From assembly GCA_938046585.1 (NCBI GenBank), contig CALIWR010000004.1:131788-195787 (forward strand): a DNA stretch of 64,000 nucleotides. Direction: 5' to 3'. The DNA is from an uncultured Propionibacteriaceae bacterium. GTDB taxonomy: Bacteria > Actinomycetota > Actinomycetes > Propionibacteriales > Propionibacteriaceae. Position 1 is the first letter of the stretch; each line of letters starts with the position of its first letter. A model generated the notes under the pieces. It was not told the DNA's origin, made no database searches, and was given only the letters and a program-made list of their open reading frames with translations. The translations under genes and the position numbers were made by a program. This document shows, piece by piece, positions 41,646-49,064 of the stretch.

Positions 41646-42655
41646 GCAAACAGGATGTCGACGACGAAGACCATGGTCTCACCGGCCTTGATCCCCTTGC
41701 GCGGGTCGCCCGAGGGGTAGGCCTGGGCCGGCGGGGCGACGATCAGGATCCGGCTGCCGACCGGCTGGTTCACCAACGCCTGCTGCCAAGCCGGCACGGC
41801 CTGCGCCAGCGGGCCATCCTGCGGCTTGTATCCCTTGTCGTGGTCCCCGTAGGTCTGCTTGACCAGCTTGCCGGTACTCCAGGCGTATTCCGCATAGTTC
41901 GTCCGTATCGTGTCCGCGCTGGTGACCAGAGCCCCGGTGCCCTTGATCAGGGGCTGCACCACCAGGCTGGCGGGTGCTGGCGAATCTTTCGGGATCGTGA
42001 CCACGGGATGGTTCAGGTCACCGCTCACGGTCGGCAAACCGGACGGTGGGGTGACCTGGGCACCATTCGGTTCGGACGCTGAGACCGAGATGATGTCGAC
42101 GACGAAGACCAGGCAGTCGTCAGCTTGGACCCCGATCTGCGGGTTGCCGCCTTTGGCCCCGTACCCGTCGGGGCCGGTAATCCCGATCAGCACCCGGCTG
42201 CCGGCTTTTTGGCCGACCAGCCCGTTCACAAAGCCGGTGATCAGGTTCTCCAACGGGAAGACGACCGGTTTGCCCTCGGAGAAGCTTTCCTGGAATTTCT
42301 GCCCGGTCCGGCCGTTGCCGCCCCAGTAGTGGACCTGGACTAGCGAATCCTTGTGGACCTCGGCTCCGTTGCCTGCGATGAGCACTTTGGCCTGGGACTT
42401 GTCGATTGCCCAGGGCGCCGGGATCGTCACCGTCGGCAGCTTCTGGAAGCTGCCGGTCACTGTGATCCCGTCCAGGTTGGTGGCAGCCACGATCGAGGGC
42501 TTTGGGCTGGCCGAGGAGGCCGTAGGGCTAGGGCTACCCGACGATGGGCTCTGCGAGGCACCTGGGCTGGTCGAACCTGCGCACGAGGTCAATCCGGCGG
42601 CCAGGGTGAACGCGGCAGCGAGGCCACTGCGGCGGCTGAAATGGTTCCAGAGCAC
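41633..42655 (-). CDS. lipoprotein with two FKBP-type peptidyl-prolyl isomerase domains
   Basis: The product is 340 residues from GTG 42655. A lipoprotein signal peptide (SGLAAAFTLAAGLTSC, lipobox LTSC) and a Ser/Pro linker precede two FKBP-like domains at about 90-190 and 230-338. The first has VQVHYWGGNG, a variant of the FKBP core, and VVFPLENLITGFVNGLVGQ. The second has the analogous IRTNYAEYAWSTG and LVNQPVGSRILIVAPP. It should act as a foldase or chaperone at the outer face of the membrane. TAACCT lies 6 bases before the GTG, and there is no Shine-Dalgarno. Confidence 0.9.
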   Translation of the reverse strand: MLWNHFSRRSGLAAAFTLAAGLTSCAGSTSPGASQSPSSGSPSPTASSASPKPSIVAATNLDGITVTGSFQKLPTVTIPAPWAIDKSQAKVLIAGNGAEVHKDSLVQVHYWGGNGRTGQKFQESFSEGKPVVFPLENLITGFVNGLVGQKAGSRVLIGITGPDGYGAKGGNPQIGVQADDCLVFVVDIISVSASEPNGAQVTPPSGLPTVSGDLNHPVVTIPKDSPAPASLVVQPLIKGTGALVTSADTIRTNYAEYAWSTGKLVKQTYGDHDKGYKPQDGPLAQAVPAWQQALVNQPVGSRILIVAPPAQAYPSGDPRKGIKAGETMVFVVDILFAYKG

Positions 42656-42661
42656 CGAGAC

Positions 42662-42667
42662 AGGTTA
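42662..42667 (-). promoter_or_regulatory. candidate -10 (TAACCT) of the FKBP lipoprotein promoter
   Basis: TAACCT on the minus strand ends exactly 6 bases before the GTG start; leaderless spacing as at other genes here. Confidence 0.42.
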
Positions 42668-42701
42668 CCTGACCAGGACGTGGTCAGTGGACGACGCGAC
42701 G

Positions 42702-43433
42702 CTACAAGCCGACCGCATCAAGCAGCGAGCCGATCTCGTCACGGGATAATTCCCGGGTTTCCCCCTGGGGAAGCTGCCCCAGCCGGACCGGGCCGATCTG
42801 GGTGCGCGACAGCCGCCGGACCGGATGACCCACGTGGTCGAACATTCGCCGCACCACCCGGTTGCGGCCTTCGTGCAGCACCACCTCGACCAGGCTACGG
42901 TTCTGGCTGGTATCGAGCAGTCGAACCCGATCCGGTGTGACCGGACCATCATCCAGGGTGACCCCCTGGGCCAGCCGCCGTACGGTCCGGGGCTCGACCA
43001 CCCCGGACACCTCCGCCAGGTAGGTCTTGCCGATCCGGTACGACGGATGGGCGAATCGGTGGGCGAACTCGCCGTGGTTGGTGAGCAGAATCAGGCCCTC
43101 GGTGTCGGTGTCGAGCCGTCCGACGTGGAATAGTCGTTCCCGGCACCGGCCCAGGTAATCCGCCAGCGTGGGCCGGCCCTCAGGATCTGACATGGTGGAG
43201 ACCACCCCGCGAGGCTTGTTGAGCACCAGGTAGATGTGGCGGCGAGCAGCCGGGATTCGGCGGCCGTCGACACGGATCTGGTCCCGTTCGGGATCCACCC
43301 GAAGCCCTTGTTCCTGGACTACCCGCCCGTTCACCTCGACCCGACCTTGGCTGATCATCTGCTCGGCCGCCCGCCGCGAAGCAACACCGGCCGCCGCGAT
43401 CACCTTCTGCAGGCGCACCCCTTCTTGGGTCAC
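42702..43433 (-). CDS. rluB: 23S rRNA pseudouridine synthase (RluB/RsuA family)
   Basis: The product is 243 residues from GTG 43433, preceded by GGGAGG; an ATG at 43502 overlapping the scpB stop (ATGA) would add 23 unconserved residues. The N-terminal S4 domain is RLQKVIAAAGVASRRAAEQMI; the catalytic domain has VGRLDTDTEGLILLTNHGEF with the catalytic Asp, and EGRNRVVRRMFDHVGHPV near the end. It isomerises one uridine of 23S rRNA. It is the last gene of parA-scpA-scpB-rluB, a conserved actinobacterial order. Confidence 0.94.
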   Translation of the reverse strand: MTQEGVRLQKVIAAAGVASRRAAEQMISQGRVEVNGRVVQEQGLRVDPERDQIRVDGRRIPAARRHIYLVLNKPRGVVSTMSDPEGRPTLADYLGRCRERLFHVGRLDTDTEGLILLTNHGEFAHRFAHPSYRIGKTYLAEVSGVVEPRTVRRLAQGVTLDDGPVTPDRVRLLDTSQNRSLVEVVLHEGRNRVVRRMFDHVGHPVRRLSRTQIGPVRLGQLPQGETRELSRDEIGSLLDAVGL

Positions 43434-43498
43434 TGGTTCCTCCCTCACAGGGTCATCCTGACCTGGCCTGGGTCTGCTCGCCCAGCCCTGCGCCCAGA

Positions 43499-44185
43499 TC
43501 ATGACAAGCTTGCCGGGTCTGGGCCCGGATCACCGGCATCCGAGCCCGGCTTGCCGGCGTTCGGCTCTCCTTCTTCGGGCGCCACCAGGTCCGTCCGCGC
43601 GGTACCACCAGCGGCCTCGACCAACTCGGCCTCAAGATCGCGGGCATCAGGCAGGTGGGGCGCCAGCGGCGGTAACTGGTCGAGCGAGGTCAGACCCATC
43701 CGCTCTAAGAAGTAGTCGGTGGTGGCGAACAGCACTGCCCCGGACTGCTCGTCTCGGCCAGATTCCACGATCAGGTTCCGGGCAACCAGGGTCCGGACCA
43801 CCCCATCGACATTGACGCCGCGGACCGCCGAGACCCGGCTGCGGGTGATCGGCTGCAGATAGGCGATCACCGCGAGCGTCTCCAGGGCCGCTTGGGACAG
43901 CCTGCCGTGCTGGCCTTCAAGCACCTGCCGGGAGATCACAGCCGCGTACTCGGCGCGAGTTGCGTAGCGCCACCCGGTTCCGGCATGGCGCAGTTCAAAG
44001 CCCCGGTGGGTGTCGGCATAAAACTGCGCCAACTCAACCAGCAAAGCCTCCACGTGGGGCACCGGAACGGCCAACGCCTGCGCCAACTCGGCGGCACTGA
44101 CCGGCTCGGTGGCCATGATCAGTAGCGCCTCGATGGCGCCCGACAGTTGCCAGTCGGCCTGCTGGGTCTGGGATGGTTCGCTCAT
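43499..44185 (-). CDS. scpB: segregation and condensation protein B
   Basis: The product is 228 residues. Two winged-helix domains are seen: AIEALLIMATEPVSAAELAQ in the first and SQAALETLAVIAYLQPITRSRVSAVRG, the ScpB signature, in the second. The C-terminal 45 residues are acidic and Pro/Gly-rich. ScpB dimers bind ScpA as part of the SMC complex that organises chromosomes. It overlaps scpA by 4 bases (ATGA) and ends in an ATGA overlap with the alternative rluB start. Confidence 0.94.
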   Translation of the reverse strand: MSEPSQTQQADWQLSGAIEALLIMATEPVSAAELAQALAVPVPHVEALLVELAQFYADTHRGFELRHAGTGWRYATRAEYAAVISRQVLEGQHGRLSQAALETLAVIAYLQPITRSRVSAVRGVNVDGVVRTLVARNLIVESGRDEQSGAVLFATTDYFLERMGLTSLDQLPPLAPHLPDARDLEAELVEAAGGTARTDLVAPEEGEPNAGKPGSDAGDPGPDPASLS

Positions 44186-45000
44186 TGTTGCTCCTGTTCG
44201 CTGCGACTGGCGTCGAATTCGTCGATCACCTCGACCTGCCCGTCCGCGGTTCCGGTCCAGCGGATCACCAGCTCCCCCAGCGGCGTCATCTGCTCGAAGA
44301 GCACCGATCCAGACCGGAACAATTCCAGCAGCGCCAAAAAGCGAGCCACGGTGGTGAGCCGATCCGGAGAATCAGCGACCAGGCTCCGGAAGGTGGCCGA
44401 GCCCTGTCGACGTAGGTGTTGCGCCACCAGCATCGCCTGGTCGGCGACGCTGACTCGGACCTGGTGGATGTGAGCCACTGAGACCTCAGGCACCGCCCGT
44501 GGTTCCATCGCCCGTACCGCCAGGGCCGCCAGGTCGGCTGGGCTGAGACCAAGTTCCACCTCGGGCAACAGGGCCGCAAACTGCGGTTCCAGCCCGCCCG
44601 GGCGTACGAGGCGGAGCCCTTCAGCAGCCAAGGTAGCCTCGATCCAGGCTGCGACCTGCTTGAAGGCCCGGTACTGCAGCAGCCGGGCGAAGAGCAGGTC
44701 GCGAGCTTCGAGTAAGGCCAGATCTGCTTCATCTTCCACCTCGCCCTGGGGCAGTAGCCGGGCGGTCTTGAGATCCAGCAGCGTCGCAGCGACTACCAGA
44801 AAAGAACTGGCCTGGTCGAGGTCCCACCCAGGGCCCTGAGCCCGGATGTGGGCGATGAACTCGTCGGTGACCTCGGCCAGGGCGATCTCGGTGATATCCA
44901 GGTGATGCTTGCTGATCAACTGCAGCAACAGATCGAAGGGGCCCTCGAAATTATCCAGATGAACCGAGAACTGCTCTGGGCGATCAGGTGCCTCGCTCAC
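44182..45000 (-). CDS. scpA: segregation and condensation protein A (kleisin)
   Basis: The product is 272 residues from GTG 45000, one base after the preceding gene's stop; the frame to 45051 runs through that gene. The N-terminus FSVHLDNFEGPFDLLLQLI followed by DITEIALAEVTDEFI is the kleisin motif that contacts SMC. The C-terminus carries the winged-helix segment that closes the ring. ScpA bridges the SMC head domains together with ScpB. Confidence 0.94.
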   Translation of the reverse strand: MSEAPDRPEQFSVHLDNFEGPFDLLLQLISKHHLDITEIALAEVTDEFIAHIRAQGPGWDLDQASSFLVVAATLLDLKTARLLPQGEVEDEADLALLEARDLLFARLLQYRAFKQVAAWIEATLAAEGLRLVRPGGLEPQFAALLPEVELGLSPADLAALAVRAMEPRAVPEVSVAHIHQVRVSVADQAMLVAQHLRRQGSATFRSLVADSPDRLTTVARFLALLELFRSGSVLFEQMTPLGELVIRWTGTADGQVEVIDEFDASRSEQEQQ

Positions 45001-45001
45001 C

Positions 45002-45298
45002 TCAAGAGCCGAGCCGCCCGAGAACGTCGGCCTGCTCACCATGCATCTCAAGGTCGGCCAGGGCTGCCGCGATCGCGGCCCGGACTAACCGGCCCCGGTC
45101 GACCACGATCCCCCGTGCCCGTAGCTGCAGCCGCGCCCGCTCCAAAGCCAGCAATTCCTCACCCGAGACATACACGGTGATCTTCTCGTCGTGTTTCACC
45201 CGACCAGAAGCGCTGCCCGGCTTCGGCTCGCTGGTCCCAGCAGGATTGGTGGGGCGGAAGAGTTCGTTGGCGCCAGGCAGCCTTACGCGTCGGGGCAT
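45002..45298 (-). CDS. small ribbon-helix-helix-like protein between parA and scpA
   Basis: The product is 98 residues. Residues 35-85 (ITVYVSGEELLALERARLQLR, then RGRLVRAAIAAALADLE) have the strand-helix-helix pattern of CopG/Arc-type DNA-binding proteins. The N-terminus is unstructured and basic. The start lies inside the last 16 bases of parA and the stop is one base from the scpA start, so it is translated with the ParA-Scp genes. It may be a ParB-like partner or regulator of this ParA. That is inference; no centromere-like repeat was identified. Confidence 0.78.
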   Translation of the reverse strand: MPRRVRLPGANELFRPTNPAGTSEPKPGSASGRVKHDEKITVYVSGEELLALERARLQLRARGIVVDRGRLVRAAIAAALADLEMHGEQADVLGRLGS

Positions 45299-46170
45299 CG
45301 CACCAGCACCTCCTGGGCGAGCGTCCGATACTGTTCGGCGGCGCTCGAGGAGGGGGCGTAGGTGGTGATCGGTTCTCCGGCCACGGTGGTCTCGGGAAAT
45401 TTGATGGTGCGTCGGATCACAGTATGGAAGACCGTGTCTTCGAAAGCCTGAACCACCCGATCCAGTACCTCCCGACTGTGCAGGGTACGGGCGTCATACA
45501 TGGTGCCCACGATGCCAAGTAGTTCCAGGTCGTCGTTCAGCCGGTCCTGTACCTTCTCGATGGTATCGGTGAGCAGCGCAATCCCCCGTAGCGCAAAGAA
45601 TTCACATTCCAGAGGGGTGATCACTTGGGTGGCGGCGGTCAGGGCGTTGATGGTGAGCAGCCCGAGTGACGGGGCGCAGTCGATCAGGATCACATGGTAC
45701 TCGTCGCGCAGCGGATCCAACACCCGTTTCAGGGTCTGCTCGCGGGCCACCTCGCTCACCAATTGCACCTCGGCCGCTGACAGGTCGATATTGGCGGGCA
45801 AGATCTCCAGATTCGCCACCTTGGACTGCAGGATCACATCAGCGGCGGACATCCGCCTGCTGAGGAGCAAGTTGTAGATGCTGCGTTCCAAGGTGTGCGG
45901 ATTCACTCCCAGCCCGACCGAGGCCGAACCTTGCGGATCGAAGTCGACCAGCAGCACTCGGCGGCCGGTCTCGGCCAGAGCCGCACCTAAGTTGATTGTG
46001 GTGGTGGTCTTCCCGACTCCGCCCTTCTGATTACACATGGCCATCACCACGGCCCGGCGAGGGTCCGGATGGGGTGGACGCGGTGGGGGCAGGAAAGGCC
46101 AGGGGCGCCCCGTGGGCCCAATCTCACCGACTGCGGTTGTCTCTTCACTGAGGATGGTGTCGTTGAGCAC
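45283..46170 (-). CDS. ParA family chromosome-partitioning ATPase
   Basis: The product is 295 residues from GTG 46170 with AGGAGA 6 bases upstream. The deviant Walker A NQKGGVGKTTTTINLGAAL, VLLVDFDPQGSASVGLG, and Walker B region HVILIDCAPSLGLLTINAL define the ParA/Soj family. Such ATPases position DNA or protein cargo by ATP-dependent dimerisation on the nucleoid. This copy is in the xerD-parA-scpAB cluster, distinct from the parA-parB pair near the replication origin, and probably acts with the Scp complex. Confidence 0.92.
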   Translation of the reverse strand: MLNDTILSEETTAVGEIGPTGRPWPFLPPPRPPHPDPRRAVVMAMCNQKGGVGKTTTTINLGAALAETGRRVLLVDFDPQGSASVGLGVNPHTLERSIYNLLLSRRMSAADVILQSKVANLEILPANIDLSAAEVQLVSEVAREQTLKRVLDPLRDEYHVILIDCAPSLGLLTINALTAATQVITPLECEFFALRGIALLTDTIEKVQDRLNDDLELLGIVGTMYDARTLHSREVLDRVVQAFEDTVFHTVIRRTIKFPETTVAGEPITTYAPSSSAAEQYRTLAQEVLVRCPDA

Positions 46171-46265
46171 GCCTTCTCCTCGCCTTATGATCCAGAACGT
46201 CGCTTTAGCGACAGGTTACCTGAACGTGATCATCGGATCATGCAGGGGGTTGTTGGGGGACATAA

Positions 46266-47216
46266 TCAGTCTCGACTTCGCGGATGCGCGGCCAGATAGA
46301 CGGCTCGGACATGGTCGACCGTGACCAGGGTGTAGATCTGGGTGGTGGTCACCGAGGCATGACCCAATAGTTCCTGCACCACCCGGACATCAGCACCGCC
46401 ATCAAGCAGATGAGTTGCGTACGAATGGCGCAGGGTGTGCGGTGAGACCTCGGTCTCGATCGCGGCCCGCTCTGCGGCCGCCCGAACTCGGTTAAAGGCG
46501 TTCTGCCGGCTGAGTCGCCCGCCGCGTTCATTGAGCAGCAGCGCCGCGGTCCCCTTCCCCCGGCTGGCGAGGCTGGATCGCCCCTGTACCAGCCAGGCTT
46601 CGACCGCTGCGCGAGCGTACTGGCCCAAGGGGACGAGGCGCTCCTTATCTCCTTTTCCGATCAGCCGTAGCCCAGCCGCCGGATCCGCCAGGGCACGGGT
46701 CAGGTCGTCGACATCCAGGGCCACCACCTCCGAGATCCGAGCCCCAGTCCCGTACAGCAACTCGATGAGTGCCCCGTCTCGCAGGTGGACCGCGCTCCGG
46801 GCAGTCCCAGGCTCACCCCCTGCGGCCGCGATCAGCCGGGTCACCTCTTCCACGGTCAACGCCTTTGGCAGCCGCCGGCCGATCCGGGGCGTGTCGAGCT
46901 CGGCTGTGACGTCCTCGGGGACCACAGCCTCGCTGACCCAGAACCGGTGGAGCCCGCGTACCGAGGCCAACATCCGAGACACGCTGGACGGCGCCAGAGC
47001 GGGCCGGCCCGGGCCGCCACGGACCAGCTCGGCCCCGAACCGCTGGGCGTGCTCCAAGGTGACCTGCCCGGGACGGGCGATGCCGCAGGACCGCAGGTGT
47101 TCGAGGTAGCGGGCCAGGTCCCGGCCGTAGTTGGTCAGGGTGTTCATCGACAGGCCCCGTTCCACCCGCAGGTGCGCCAAGTAGGCGTCCAGTTCTCGGT
47201 CCAGCAGGTCAGCCAT
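46266..47216 (-). CDS. xerD: site-specific tyrosine recombinase XerD
   Basis: The product is 316 residues from ATG 47216 (MADLLDRELDAYLAHLRVERGLS). The N-terminal SAM-like DNA-binding domain is followed by the catalytic domain: first Arg in LLYGTGARISEVVALD, Lys in IGKGDKERLVPLG, HTLRHSYATHLL, LGHASVTTTQIYT with the final His and the nucleophile Tyr. XerC/XerD resolve chromosome dimers at dif. The position beside parA-scpAB and the length support the housekeeping XerD rather than a phage integrase. Confidence 0.93.
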   Translation of the reverse strand: MADLLDRELDAYLAHLRVERGLSMNTLTNYGRDLARYLEHLRSCGIARPGQVTLEHAQRFGAELVRGGPGRPALAPSSVSRMLASVRGLHRFWVSEAVVPEDVTAELDTPRIGRRLPKALTVEEVTRLIAAAGGEPGTARSAVHLRDGALIELLYGTGARISEVVALDVDDLTRALADPAAGLRLIGKGDKERLVPLGQYARAAVEAWLVQGRSSLASRGKGTAALLLNERGGRLSRQNAFNRVRAAAERAAIETEVSPHTLRHSYATHLLDGGADVRVVQELLGHASVTTTQIYTLVTVDHVRAVYLAAHPRSRD

Positions 47217-47303
47217 AACGTCACTGTGCCAAGTCAGCTGCACACCCATGACACCGGGTCGGCCTGCGAGATAAGGTCAGCACACGTCAACGCAGGAGGA
47301 CTT

Positions 47304-48653
47304 ATGACCCACCCACCGTCAGTCAACCCTTCGTCTCCGGAACCCAATGCCTCATCACCCATCCCGGACCGGCTCCCGGACGCCCCCCAGCCGGATCCCG
47401 GTGCATCATCGCCGCCTGTCAACCCTCCGTCCGCGGAGCCCGGCGTCTCATCAGCACCACCCACCCAACCGGCCCCCGACGCCTCACCGCCGCCCGGGGC
47501 CCTAGCTGCCCACAGGGCATCGACTGCGATCCCTGCTGCGCATCGAGGCGCCTTGCGCCCGGCAGCTGTCTCTGCGCCGAAACCCACACCGGAGCGCACT
47601 GCGTTCAAACGAGCCTTCAGTACCGGTTTGGGGGCTGCCCTCGGAGTCGTAGCGGTGGTAGCGACCCTGTCCATCATCTCCACTCTCGCGCTGGCAGGTG
47701 TGGTGACGCTGCTGAGCGGACAGGATCAGTCCCCGACCCGAGTGATCTGGGGCTCGGCCTCAGCGAAGAGCACGCTGTTCGCGGTGCGGATCGACGGAAC
47801 CATCCATGCTTCACCCAGCGAGGGAGTCGCGCAGACTGACGGCACCTATGGCTATGAGGTGGCCGATCTGATCGACCGTCTGCAGGCCTCCGACGCCGAT
47901 GGTCTGATGCTGCTGATGAATACCCCCGGAGGCACTATCAACGGCTCTCGGGCGATCGCCGAGGCGATCAACCGCTACCGGGACCGAACCCAGAAGAAGG
48001 TCTACGCCTACGTGGAGGGAATGTCTGCCTCCGGAGGAATGTATGCGATGGCCGGTGCGGATCGGATCAGCGCCGACCACGGCAGCCTGATCGGCAGTAT
48101 CGGCGTGACCTCAGGCCCCTTCGAGAGGTACCGAGACGTGACCTCAGCCGGCAACATCACCGCGTCGGAGATCACCTTCGAGTACCTGACCCAAGGTGCC
48201 GGCAAGGACTTCGGCTCCCCCTACCGCGACATGACCCAGGAGGAGAAGACCATCTGGATCCAGACCCTGGCAAACGAATACGACCTGTTCGTGGACTGGG
48301 TGTCGAAGGGACGTCACATCCCCGCTGAAACCATCAAGACCAAGATCGGAGCGCATCTCTATGACACCCGAAGCGCTGTGACGCTCAAACTGATCGACGA
48401 CATCATGTCCCGGCCCGCAGCCTTCGAAGACGCCGCCCGGCTGTCCAATCTGGATCCGGCCTCAACCAAGGTGGTCACCCCATCCAAGCCCGGGCTGCTG
48501 TCTTCCACCTTGGGAGCCGAGCGTCGAGTCCCCGGATCGGCCCCCGCTGCCCAGCCCGTCGGCGGCCAACCCGCCAAAGTGACCAGTGTCATCTGCACTG
48601 GTCCCCCGATCGTTCTCGCCTTCCACGGCAATCCCCGGTCGGTCTGCGGCTGA
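47304..48653 (+). CDS. sppA: S49 family peptidase (SppA-like) with long disordered N-terminus
   Basis: The product is 449 residues from ATG 47304, which follows AGGAGG. Residues 1-110 are Pro/Ser/Ala-rich and cytoplasmic, one membrane helix covers about 120-145, and the S49 domain spans 155-390. Catalytic Ser is in YVEGMSASGGMYAMA; the Lys of the Ser-Lys dyad is probably in QGAGKDFGSPYRDMTQEE. VGSIGVT-like turn is GSIGVTSG. Signal peptide peptidases of this type degrade signal peptides in the membrane. The 110-residue tail before the membrane helix is absent from most SppA proteins. Confidence 0.92.
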   Translation: MTHPPSVNPSSPEPNASSPIPDRLPDAPQPDPGASSPPVNPPSAEPGVSSAPPTQPAPDASPPPGALAAHRASTAIPAAHRGALRPAAVSAPKPTPERTAFKRAFSTGLGAALGVVAVVATLSIISTLALAGVVTLLSGQDQSPTRVIWGSASAKSTLFAVRIDGTIHASPSEGVAQTDGTYGYEVADLIDRLQASDADGLMLLMNTPGGTINGSRAIAEAINRYRDRTQKKVYAYVEGMSASGGMYAMAGADRISADHGSLIGSIGVTSGPFERYRDVTSAGNITASEITFEYLTQGAGKDFGSPYRDMTQEEKTIWIQTLANEYDLFVDWVSKGRHIPAETIKTKIGAHLYDTRSAVTLKLIDDIMSRPAAFEDAARLSNLDPASTKVVTPSKPGLLSSTLGAERRVPGSAPAAQPVGGQPAKVTSVICTGPPIVLAFHGNPRSVCG

Positions 48654-48665
48654 GCTGAGCCTCGA

Positions 48666-48715
48666 AGCCCGGCGGACGTACTCGTCCCAGAACCGAGTGC
48701 GTCCGCCGGGCTTTT
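48666..48715 (+). terminator. intrinsic terminator of the sppA-like gene
   Basis: AGCCCGGCGGACG (48666-48678) pairs with CGTCCGCCGGGCT (48700-48712), with extra pairs inside, followed by TTTT. It lies 13 bases after the stop codon. Confidence 0.85.
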
Positions 48716-49064
48716 GTCTGATTCATGGACCATGCCTGCCTGGACCCGACCACTGCGAGCAACCGGCTGAGTGCTCGCAGAGGTCTCATCATCGGCTGGC
48801 CACATTCACGAGGCCGACATGCTTCATGTCCGGCATCCATCGTCGAGGATCCTGATCGCGCACCCAGCTGGTGGAGCCGGCGCCACAGGATGATCGAACA
48901 GACGACCTCAACCGCCCCGCAGTGCATCTTCCTTCGACACGTAAGGCCGCCTCCGCGACAGGAGGCCCGGTGAGGCCTCTCGGAAAACTTCCCTCGAACA
49001 CACGAGTGCCGCCCCCGTGGGGAGCGGCACTCGCGTTGTTCAGTAGTTGCCGATCAGTCGATCG
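48716..49064. other. gene-free stretch between the sppA-like and adhesin genes
   Basis: I see no supportable gene here. Several overlapping open frames exist on both strands, but none has a ribosome binding site or protein-like composition. The only structure is the hairpin at 49003-49033 near the adhesin stop. Confidence 0.5.
49003..49033 (-). terminator. hairpin downstream of the adhesin gene
   Basis: CGAGTGCCGC (49003-49012) pairs with GCGGCACTCG (49024-49033) around an 11-base loop. It lies about 30 bases after the minus-strand adhesin stop. The tail on the minus strand (TGTGTTC) is only weakly U-rich. Confidence 0.55.

Noticed and set aside
45283..47216. ParA plus tyrosine recombinase as an integrated plasmid or mobile element
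   Set aside because: The order xerD-parA-scpA-scpB-rluB is the conserved chromosomal arrangement in Actinobacteria, and no replication or transfer genes are present.
46785..48653. 622-residue frame including the S49 peptidase
   Set aside because: The upstream part is antisense to xerD; the true start is ATG 47304 with an AGGAGG ribosome binding site.
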